NCBI RefSeq assembly: GCF_029760955.1 | Contig: NZ_CP121682.1 | Location: 4,340,001-4,404,000 of the forward strand | Length of the DNA: 64,000 bases | Direction of reading: 5' to 3' | From: Streptomyces cathayae | GTDB lineage: Bacteria > Actinomycetota > Actinomycetes > Streptomycetales > Streptomycetaceae | Shown here: in pieces, positions 57,335 to 64,000 of the stretch | How positions within the stretch are numbered: position 1 is the first letter of the stretch | Layout of the letters: every line of letters begins with the position of its first letter | Notes under the pieces: generated by a model | What the model was told of the DNA's origin: nothing | Databases searched by the model: none | What the model saw: only the letters and a program-made list of their open reading frames with translations | Made by a program: the position numbers and the translations under genes

Positions 57335-60300
57335 GTGAGCATGTTCGTACGGCCTGCGGACGAGGGCGCCGACCCGTTCGGGACGGTGCGGTTGCGGCGT
57401 GGGGTGCTGGACGCCTGGGCCGCCAGTCCCGCCCGGTTCCGTGAGGACGCCAACGCCGAGGAGGACCTCGTCCTCGGCGGGTACCGGGACCGCCTCGTCG
57501 TCGAACTGGCGCAGAACGCCGCCGACGCCGCCGCCCGCGCGGGGGTGCCGGGACGGCTCCGGCTCACGCTGCGCGACGGGGTGCTCGTCGCCGCGAACAC
57601 CGGCGCCCCGCTGGACGCGGCCGGGGTGGAGTCGCTGTCCACCCTGCGGGCGTCCGCGAAGCGGGACGAGCCCGCCGGGGCCGTGGGCCGGTTCGGCGTC
57701 GGGTTCGCCGCCGTCCTCGCCGTCACCGACGAGCCCGCCCTCGTCGGCCGGCAGGGCGGGGTGCGGTGGTCGCTGGCCGAGGCCCGGGAACTCGCCGGTG
57801 ACAGCGCGGGGCACAGCGCCGGTCTCGGCGACGAGATCCGCCGCCGCGACGGGCACGTACCGCTGCTGCGCCTGCCCTTCGCCGCCGAGGGCACCGCCCC
57901 CGACCCGTACGACACCGCCGTCATCCTGCCGCTGCGCGACCCGGCCGCCGCCGACCTCGCCGAGCGGCTGCTGCACGCCGTCGACGACGCCCTGCTGCTC
58001 GCCCTGCCCGGCCTGGAGGAGGTCGTCGTCGAGATCGGCGACGCCGAGCCCCGCACCGTGCGCCGGAGCGCGGAGGGCGCCCTCACCGTCGTCACGGACT
58101 CCGGCCACGGCGCCACCCGCTGGCGCACCTCCGCCGCGCACGGCCCGCTCACCCCGGACCTGCTCGCCGACCGTCCCGTCGAGGAGCGGCTGCGGCCCCA
58201 CTGGTCGGTCACCTGGGCCGTCCCCGTCGACTCCGACGGCAGCCCCGTCCGGCCCCGCACCGGCCCCGTCGTGCACGCCCCCACCCCCAGCGACGAGCCG
58301 CTCGGCGTCCCCGCCCTGCTCATCGCCTCCTTCCCGCTGGACTCCACCCGCCGGCACGTCGCCCCCGGCCCGCTCACCGACTTCCTGGTGGAGCGCGCGG
58401 CCGACGCCTACGCCGGTCTCCTCGCGGAGTGGCATCCGGTGACCGCCGGGATCATCGACCTGGTGCCCGGCCCGCTCGGCAAGGGCGAACTGGACGGCGC
58501 CCTGCGCCAGGCGGTCCTCGGGCGGCTGCCCCGCACCTCCTTCCTGCCCCCCGCCGTCCCCCCGCGCGAGCAGGACGACGACTCCGGTCTGCCCGAGTCC
58601 CTGCGTCCCCGGGACGCCGAGATCGTCGAGGGCGCCGGGGCCGACACCGTGCGGGTGCTCGCCGAGGTGCTGCCCACCCTGCTGCCCGCCGGGCTCGAAC
58701 GGCGGACGGAACTGCGTGCCCTGGGCGTGCCCCGGGTCCCGCTGGCCGACGCGATCGACCGGCTCGCCGGGCTGGAGAAGGCGCCCGAGTGGTGGGGGCG
58801 GCTGTACGAGAGCCTTGCCGGGGTCGACCCGGACCGGCTCTCCGGGCTGCCCGTGCCGCTCGCCGACCGGCGTACCACCATCGGCCCCCGGCAGGTGCTG
58901 CTGCCCGGTGCGGAGGCCCCCCGGATCGATCCCGGGGTGCTGGCCCGGCTCGGCCTCAAGGTCGCCCACCCGGACGCCGCGCACCCCCTGCTGGAGAAGC
59001 TCGGTGCCCTCCCGGCCACCCCGCGCGCGGTGCTCACCACCCCGCAGGTGCGGGCCGCCGTCGCCGCCTCCCTCGACGACGAGGGCGGCATGGCCGCCAT
59101 GGGCTGGGAGGAGGAGGCGCCCGACGCCGAGGAACTCGCCGACACCGTGCTCGGCCTGGTGCGTGACGCCGGTCTCGAACCCGGCGACGAACCCTGGCTG
59201 GGCGCCCTCGCCCTGCCCGACGAGGACGGCGGACTCTCCCCGGCCTGCGAACTGGTCTTCCCCGACGGCCCCTTCGCCCGTGTCATGCGCGAGGGCGAGC
59301 TCGCCTCGGTGGACATCGAGTTGGCGCAGAAGTGGGGCGAGGCCCCGCTGGCCGCCTGCGGGGTGCTGGTCGACTTCGCCCTCGTCCGCGCCACCGACGT
59401 CGTCCTCGACCCGGACGAACTCGAGCCGCGGGAAGGGGACTACGCCGAACCCGACGACGCGGGCCTGCTCGACGCGGTGGACGTGTGGAGCGAGGACATC
59501 CTCGACCGCTTCCCCGACAGCCCGGTGCCGCCGGTCGCCACCGAGATCGTCGCCGTGCGCGACCTCGACCTCGTCGACGACGACCAGTGGCCCCGGGCCC
59601 TCGCCCTGCTCGCCCGCCCGCCGCTGCGCGACGCGCTCACCCAGCCGGTGCGCGTCCTGCTGCCCGACGGCACCCACGAGGTGGTCCGCCCGTACACCGC
59701 CTGGTGGCTGCGCGGGCACCCGGTGCTCGGCGGCCGCCGGCCGGCCGGTCTGCGCGCCGCGGGGAGCGACCCGCTGCTGCGCGGCCTGTACGACGAGGCC
59801 GACGCCGCCGGCTTCGAGGACGAGCAGGTGCTGCGGGCGCTCGGGGTGCGCACCTCCGTGTCCGCGCTGCTCGACGAACCGGGCGGCGCGGCCGAACTCC
59901 TCGACCGTCTCGCCGACCCCGGCCGCGCGGTCACCGCCGCCCAGTTGCACGCCCTCTACGGGGCGCTGGCCGACCTGGAGCCGGAACAGGTGACCCTGCC
60001 GGACGAGCTGCGCGCGGTGGTCGACGGCCGGGTCGAGGTGGTGGACGCCGCCGACGCGGTGGTCGTCGACTCGCCCGACCTGCTGCCGTTCACCGCGGGT
60101 GTGGCCCTGCTGCCCGTCCGCCCCGCGCGGGCGGCCGAGCTGGCCGAACTGTTCCAGGTGCGGCGGCTGAGCGAGTCCGTCACCGGGGAGGTCGGCTCTC
60201 GGGGCACCGAGTACGACGTGCCGGAGTCCGTGCGGGTCCTGCTCGGGCCGCGCACCCCAAAGACGTACGTCGAGCACGAGGAGCTCGTCGTGGACGGCGT

Positions 60301-60475
60301 GGAGATCGACTGGCGGCTGACCGGCGACGGCGTGCCGCACGCCGCCACCCTGGAGGGCGTCGCCGCCGGGCTGGCCTGGGCGGCCGGTCAGTGGCCGCGC
60401 CGCTTCGAGGTCGCGGCCCTGCTGGAGGATCCGTCCAGGACGGAGGAACTGGCACGGGACCGCTGGTTCGACTGA
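57335..60475 (+). CDS. Sacsin/Hsp90-like GHKL ATPase-domain protein
   Basis: 1046 residues. The N-terminal Bergerat ATP-binding fold (about 20-230) shows VVELAQNAADAAARAG (N box Asn), LRDGVLVAANTGAPLDAAGVESLSTLRASAK (G1), and GRFGVGFAAVLAVTD (G2), as in Hsp90/sacsin N-terminal domains. The rest (about 240-1046) is a large acidic helical region with no Hsp90 middle/C-terminal motifs visible. Likely a chaperone-like ATPase; partner unknown. GTG at 57335 follows GAGGAGAG. It lies just downstream of the DUF3027 gene on the same strand. Confidence 0.85.
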   Translation: MSMFVRPADEGADPFGTVRLRRGVLDAWAASPARFREDANAEEDLVLGGYRDRLVVELAQNAADAAARAGVPGRLRLTLRDGVLVAANTGAPLDAAGVESLSTLRASAKRDEPAGAVGRFGVGFAAVLAVTDEPALVGRQGGVRWSLAEARELAGDSAGHSAGLGDEIRRRDGHVPLLRLPFAAEGTAPDPYDTAVILPLRDPAAADLAERLLHAVDDALLLALPGLEEVVVEIGDAEPRTVRRSAEGALTVVTDSGHGATRWRTSAAHGPLTPDLLADRPVEERLRPHWSVTWAVPVDSDGSPVRPRTGPVVHAPTPSDEPLGVPALLIASFPLDSTRRHVAPGPLTDFLVERAADAYAGLLAEWHPVTAGIIDLVPGPLGKGELDGALRQAVLGRLPRTSFLPPAVPPREQDDDSGLPESLRPRDAEIVEGAGADTVRVLAEVLPTLLPAGLERRTELRALGVPRVPLADAIDRLAGLEKAPEWWGRLYESLAGVDPDRLSGLPVPLADRRTTIGPRQVLLPGAEAPRIDPGVLARLGLKVAHPDAAHPLLEKLGALPATPRAVLTTPQVRAAVAASLDDEGGMAAMGWEEEAPDAEELADTVLGLVRDAGLEPGDEPWLGALALPDEDGGLSPACELVFPDGPFARVMREGELASVDIELAQKWGEAPLAACGVLVDFALVRATDVVLDPDELEPREGDYAEPDDAGLLDAVDVWSEDILDRFPDSPVPPVATEIVAVRDLDLVDDDQWPRALALLARPPLRDALTQPVRVLLPDGTHEVVRPYTAWWLRGHPVLGGRRPAGLRAAGSDPLLRGLYDEADAAGFEDEQVLRALGVRTSVSALLDEPGGAAELLDRLADPGRAVTAAQLHALYGALADLEPEQVTLPDELRAVVDGRVEVVDAADAVVVDSPDLLPFTAGVALLPVRPARAAELAELFQVRRLSESVTGEVGSRGTEYDVPESVRVLLGPRTPKTYVEHEELVVDGVEIDWRLTGDGVPHAATLEGVAAGLAWAAGQWPRRFEVAALLEDPSRTEELARDRWFD

Positions 60476-60544
60476 ACGCGTGGGGGGTGGGCCGGGGTCG
60501 CCCCCGGCCCACCCCCACGGCGGACCTCTCGCCTGCTCCTGTCG

Positions 60545-62440
60545 CTACTGCTGCGTGGGCGCCTGGGCGCCGGACTCCTTCGCGTACGCCTCGAGCTCGC
60601 GGGCGAGCGTCGCCGCGTCGTACGGGCCGGTGTGACGGCGGTTGCCGACGAAGAACGTCGGAACCCCTCGGGCCCCGCTGGCCTCGGCGCTGGCGGCGTC
60701 CGCCCGTACGCGCTCGGCCGTCTCCTCGTCGTCGAGGTCGCGGAGGAACTTCTCGACGTCGAGTCCGAGGTCGGCGGCGTAGCCGGCGCTGTCCTGGTAG
60801 TCGAGCTCGTCCTGGTGCCGGTAGAGCAGGTCGTGCATCTCCCAGAAGCGGCCCTGCATGCCGGCGGCCGTCGCCGCCCGCGCGGCGAGCTCGGCGTGCG
60901 GGTGCACGTCGGGCAGCGGCAGGTGCCGGAAGACGTAGCGGAACTGGTCGCCGAAACGCTGCCGCAGTTCCTGGGTGACGCCCGTGGCGCGGGCGCAGAA
61001 GGGACATTCGAAGTCGCCGTACTCCACCAGGGTGAGGGGCGCTTCGGGGGGTCCGAGGATGTGGTCCGTCTCCGGGTCGACCGGACGGTCCAGATAGCGG
61101 GGCAGGTCCGCGTCGGTCTCCCCGCGCAGGACCGCGGCCAGATGGAACACGAGCCAGCCCGCGAGGGTGGAGAACAGGGCGGCCAGCAGGACACCGACGG
61201 TCCCCTCGGCACGGATGACCGGATCCTCGAAGGCGAGCCCGACGATCAGCAGGGACACGGTGAAGCCGATGCCGGACAGGACACCGCCGCCCAGGACATG
61301 GCCCTCCCCCACCCCGGTCGGGAGCTTCCCGAGCCCGGTCCGGGTGCCGAGGTGGGCGCCGCCCCAGATGCCGACCAGCTTTCCGACGACGAGACCCACG
61401 ACCACGGCCCAGGTGACGGGGGAGGTCAGGGAGTCGGTCAGGACGCCGTTGCGCAGGTCGACACCGGCGTTGGCCAGTGCGAACACCGGGACGATGACGT
61501 AGCTGGACCAGGGGTGGAGCACCGTCTGCATCCGCTCGTTGACGGAGACGGCCTGCTGGAGCCCCCTGCGTGCCGTCTTGCCGACGTCCGCGAGGGGGGA
61601 CTGACGGAAGGCGCGGAAGAGCCGCGCGGCCTGTTCCACTCCCTCGCGCGACGGGTTCCGGGCAGGGATCAGGAGGCCGCCGAGCATGCCGGCGATGGAG
61701 GCGTGGAGACCGGCCTGGAGGGTGGCGAGCCACATCACCAGGACGATCAGGATGTACGGGGCCGCCTGCCAGACGCCGAAGCGGGTCAGTGCGGACAGCA
61801 GCACGCCCAGGAGGAGCGCGATGACCAGCTCCGTCACATTGATGCTGCCGGAGTAGACCACGCCGATCACGGTGACGGCCACGATGTCGTCGATGACGGT
61901 GATGGCCAGCAGGAAGACGCGCAGCTGTGTGACGAACCGCGGGCCCACGATGGCGAGCGCGCCCAGCATGAACGCCGTGTCGGTGCCGATGACCACGCCC
62001 CAGCCCATGGCGGCCTCGCCCCCGGGCGCGATCGCCAGGTACAGCAGGACGGGCACGAGCATGCCGCCGATCCCGGCGAGGAGCGGGATCATGAGCTTGC
62101 TGCGGTTGTTCAGCTCACCGACGGAGACCTCGTAACGGACCTCCAGGCCGATGATGAAGAAGAACAGGGCCATCAGTCCGTCGTTGACCCAGTGCCCCAG
62201 GTCCATCGACAGCTCGGCGTTGCCGAGGGAGAGGGACAGGTCGGTGGCCCAGAGCGACGTGTACGTGTCCGACCAGGGTGAGTTCGCCCAGATCAGGGCG
62301 ACCGCGACGGCTATCAGGAGCAGGCCGGCGCTGCCGGCCTCGGTTTCCATGAAGGAACGCACGCGGGTGGAGAGCTGTCCACCCAGTGAGCGCCGCTTCG
62401 CCCGGGACTGCGTGTCCGGAGTCTTCGTCGGGCTCATCAC
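60545..62440 (-). CDS. nhaA: NhaA Na+/H+ antiporter fused to a DsbA-like thioredoxin domain
   Basis: 631 residues. NhaA antiporter (about 25-440) with 11-12 membrane segments: [27 protein letters not shown] with Asp near 154, [16 protein letters not shown] with the transport Asp pair at 184-185, and [12 protein letters not shown]-terminal DsbA/thioredoxin domain (about 455-631) has FECPFCARA (CPFC 479-482) and the cis-Pro GVPTFFVGN. The fusion is known in actinobacteria; the soluble domain's redox partner is unclear. Sodium/proton exchange in the membrane is the known role of the antiporter part. Confidence 0.92.
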   Translation of the reverse strand: MMSPTKTPDTQSRAKRRSLGGQLSTRVRSFMETEAGSAGLLLIAVAVALIWANSPWSDTYTSLWATDLSLSLGNAELSMDLGHWVNDGLMALFFFIIGLEVRYEVSVGELNNRSKLMIPLLAGIGGMLVPVLLYLAIAPGGEAAMGWGVVIGTDTAFMLGALAIVGPRFVTQLRVFLLAITVIDDIVAVTVIGVVYSGSINVTELVIALLLGVLLSALTRFGVWQAAPYILIVLVMWLATLQAGLHASIAGMLGGLLIPARNPSREGVEQAARLFRAFRQSPLADVGKTARRGLQQAVSVNERMQTVLHPWSSYVIVPVFALANAGVDLRNGVLTDSLTSPVTWAVVVGLVVGKLVGIWGGAHLGTRTGLGKLPTGVGEGHVLGGGVLSGIGFTVSLLIVGLAFEDPVIRAEGTVGVLLAALFSTLAGWLVFHLAAVLRGETDADLPRYLDRPVDPETDHILGPPEAPLTLVEYGDFECPFCARATGVTQELRQRFGDQFRYVFRHLPLPDVHPHAELAARAATAAGMQGRFWEMHDLLYRHQDELDYQDSAGYAADLGLDVEKFLRDLDDEETAERVRADAASAEASGARGVPTFFVGNRRHTGPYDAATLARELEAYAKESGAQAPTQQ

Positions 62441-62764
62441 TGAACCACAGTACCCATCCGAATGGTGGACAAGGCCTGGAAATGATGCTGGCAGGGGTTG
62501 TCGCGGACGGGTGTGAGCATGCGGGACCCTCCTTCGGGTTCTTCAGATTTTTCTGGCCTTTCGGGCTCTGCTTGCGGCGCGCGGCGGCCGGGGCCGTGAT
62601 CTTCAAGAATCGCACACAAGTTTTCGATCGCTCGTACAACCATTTGCCGGTGTGACGTATCTGATCCCCTGAGTCAACAGACTCCCAGGTCACTCGGGCC
62701 CCGGAAGTGACGACGAGCCGTTGGAACGACGACCGTCGGGGCCCCTTCTCCACATGGAGAACGC
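62441..62764. other. Divergent promoter region
   Basis: No gene seen. It holds AT-rich stretches (62540-62650), and a small inverted repeat GAGTC-AACA-GACTC at 62671-62684 upstream of the secreted-protein gene. Confidence 0.5.
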
Positions 62765-63691
62765 ATGCGTATCCGAGCCACCGTCGCCGCAGTCTCCGGC
62801 GCCCTGGCCCTCTCCGCCCTCGCCGCCCCGGCCGCGCAGGCGTCCGGCGACGCCGCGAGCCGCGCGGACATCGCGAAGGTCCGTGAGGCCGCGCACGCCG
62901 CCTCGTCCGACAAGGCCGCATTCAGCGCCCGTGCCGCCACCTACGACGAGCCGTACGCCCTGAACGTCACCTTCTCCAACTTCAAGATCGCCAAGGCGAT
63001 CAAGGTCGGCACGAGCAACCGGGTCACGACCAAGGTCACCTACACCCTGACCCACGGCGCGGACGTCGACGTCACCGCGCTCGGCTTCCTCACCGACCCG
63101 TTCCTCTACAAGGGCAGCTTCGCCGCGCCGCAGAACGTGCTGATCGGCGACGACTTCGGCCACTGCAAGGCGACCTCGGCGACCAAGGCCACCTGCTCCG
63201 GCACCATCGACATCCGTCCCAAGGACGGCGAGCTGCTGAACGCGGACGCCGGCACCTGGAAGGCCGGCGCCTGGGCCATCGCCTTCAACGGCGAGGACCC
63301 GGACTCCGACGACCTCGACATGGCCGAGGTCGGCTACGCGGAGAAGGGCGGCCTCGGCACCACCAAGGTCCAGCGCTACTCCAAGCTGACCGTCAACGCC
63401 TCGCCGGAGCCGGTCAAGAAGGGCAAGACCCTCACGGTCACCGGCAAGCTGACCCGCGCCAACTGGGAGACCAACAAGTACGCCGGCTACACGAAGCAGC
63501 CGGTGAAGCTCCAGTTCAAGAAGAAGGGCACCAGCACCTACACCACCCTCAAGACCATCACGACCGACGCGAAGGGCAACCTGAAGACCACGGTCAAGGC
63601 CTCCGTCGACGGTTACTACCGCTACTCCTTCGCGGGCAACACGCCCACCCCGGCGGTCAACTCCGCGGGCGACTTCATCGACGTGAAGTAA
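62765..63691 (+). CDS. Secreted protein, function unknown
   Basis: 308 residues. Signal peptide 1-26 (IRATVAAVSGALALSALAAPAAQA). Mature part has two beta-rich regions: YALNVTFSNFKIAKAIKVGTSNRVTTKVTYTLTHGADVDVTALGFLTDPFLY, and a C-terminal LTVNASPEPVKKGKTLTVTGKLTRANWETNKYAGYTKQPVKLQFKKKGTSTYTTLKTITTDAKGNLKTTVKASVDGYYRYSF. The latter resembles bacterial Ig-like/calcium-binding secreted repeats of streptomycetes. No catalytic residues seen. The Shine-Dalgarno site GGAGAACGC is close to the ATG. Stop codon duplicated by a following 38-base repeat. Confidence 0.8.
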   Translation: MRIRATVAAVSGALALSALAAPAAQASGDAASRADIAKVREAAHAASSDKAAFSARAATYDEPYALNVTFSNFKIAKAIKVGTSNRVTTKVTYTLTHGADVDVTALGFLTDPFLYKGSFAAPQNVLIGDDFGHCKATSATKATCSGTIDIRPKDGELLNADAGTWKAGAWAIAFNGEDPDSDDLDMAEVGYAEKGGLGTTKVQRYSKLTVNASPEPVKKGKTLTVTGKLTRANWETNKYAGYTKQPVKLQFKKKGTSTYTTLKTITTDAKGNLKTTVKASVDGYYRYSFAGNTPTPAVNSAGDFIDVK

Positions 63692-63758
63692 GCCGCGTCC
63701 CCCTGGTCGCGCGGTTCACCGTGAAGTAAGCCGCGTCCCTCTGGTCGCGCGGTTCACC
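63683..63758 (+). repeat. 38-base tandem duplication over the stop codon
   Basis: Starting GTGAAGTAAGCCGCGTCC, the unit at 63683-63720 recurs at 63721-63758 with one mismatch. It includes the last codons and stop of the secreted-protein gene. Confidence 0.92.
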
Positions 63759-63761
63759 AAA

Positions 63762-63847
63762 ACGCCCCGTCAGGGGCGCGGGGAACTGCGCGACCAGCCC
63801 CCACCGGCCCGCAGGGCCAAGCGACCAGCCCCCACCGGCCCGCAGGG
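63762..63847 (+). repeat. Streptomyces dispersed intergenic repeat with tandem 26-base copies
   Basis: CGCCCCGTCAGGGGCGCGGG, then GAACTGCGCGACCAGCCCCC is a very common streptomycete intergenic element. A 26-base unit starting CGACCAGCCCCCACCGGCCC occurs at 63790-63815 and again at 63822-63847. The hairpin GCCCCGTCAGGGGC may terminate transcription of both converging genes. Confidence 0.8.
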
Positions 63848-63878
63848 ACGAACCGACCGTCCCCTCCCGAGCCGAGCG

Positions 63879-64000
63879 CTAAGCGAAAGCGCGGTCCACC
63901 CACCGCCACAGGAGTTCCAGGACGGCCGCCGCCAGCACCGCGATGCCGACCGCGATCCACGGCATCGTCATCCCCACCAGCCTCAGCGCGAAGAACTCCT
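63879..64000 (-). CDS. C-terminal end of a membrane protein (runs off the window)
   Basis: The last 40 codons of a minus-strand gene: FFALRLVGMTMPWIAVGIAVLAAAVLELLWRWVDRAFA and stop TAG (63881-63879). One membrane helix with a short basic tail. The rest lies beyond the window; the family cannot be told. Confidence 0.7.
   Translation of the reverse strand, partial: EFFALRLVGMTMPWIAVGIAVLAAAVLELLWRWVDRAFA

Noticed and set aside
57302..60340. 1012-codon minus-strand ORF
   Set aside because: Antisense shadow of the sacsin-like gene; composition is Gly/Arg/Val-rich with no domain.

Overview
The window is high-GC actinobacterial chromosomal DNA, almost certainly a Streptomyces core-chromosome segment. 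Gene order and protein content match the part of the S. coelicolor chromosome that carries cdgB, nagKA, otsA/otsB, groEL2, murQ, mqnD/mqnB and the XPB helicase. GTG and TTG starts, GTGA/TTGA gene overlaps, mycothiol-type and futalosine-pathway genes and a DasR-type operator support this. I ran no database search; identities come from reading motifs and recalled families.

Layout. 1-4.8 kb: an intact tRNA-Thr(UGU) followed by two cassettes (YeiH-type exporter plus LysR regulator; SpoIIE-type phosphatase). Each cassette ends in a degenerate copy of the tRNA 3' end with its terminator, and the last copy abuts a tyrosine-integrase relic. This looks like serial integration at one tRNA. 4.8-12.4 kb: small metabolic and stress genes (APH(6)-like kinase, quinone oxidoreductase, FAD oxidoreductase, pentapeptide protein, TerD, ArfB, GNAT, flavin reductase). 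12.7-15.5 kb: the diguanylate cyclase CdgB and a membrane-anchored carbohydrate-binding-like protein. 15.6-20.3 kb: amino-sugar catabolism (PfkB kinase, nagA, nagK, orphan sugar-binding lipoprotein) around a DasR operator, with a perfect parS-like site over the nagK start. 20.3-24.4 kb: trehalose (otsB, otsA) and glucosylphosphoglycerate (gpgS) osmolyte genes. 24.6-26.6 kb: a SAM-I riboswitch in front of a threonine-synthase-like enzyme and a sulfur-carrier protein, which fits the MetM/MetO route from O-phosphohomoserine to homocysteine. 27-29.3 kb: cold-shock protein and groEL2 with two CIRCE operators.

29.4-38.1 kb: murQ with its RpiR regulator, small hypothetical genes, a three-gene overlapping operon that may include a toxin-antitoxin pair, HD phosphohydrolase, hydrolase, mycothiol-dependent isomerase-like protein and CutC. 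38.2-41.7 kb: HelD-type RNA-polymerase ATPase and a 5'-truncated TnpB-like transposase. 41.7-49.1 kb: secreted tripeptidyl aminopeptidase, a small membrane-protein pseudogene, XPB helicase, DUF1801 protein, and a helicase-C3/WYL protein. 49.2-64 kb: membrane protein, HAD phosphatase, long cold-shock protein, mqnD/mqnB for menaquinone, DUF2771 lipoprotein, MFS transporter, DUF3027, a sacsin/Hsp90-like ATPase, an NhaA-DsbA fusion, a secreted protein and the end of a membrane gene.

The strongest leads are the tRNA-Thr att array with its integrase relic, the parS-like site in nagK, the SAM-riboswitch metM/metO unit, the candidate toxin-antitoxin-GNAT operon, and an unusual number of short tandem or dispersed repeats, several of them in-frame inside conserved enzymes (HelD, GpgS, the peptidase).
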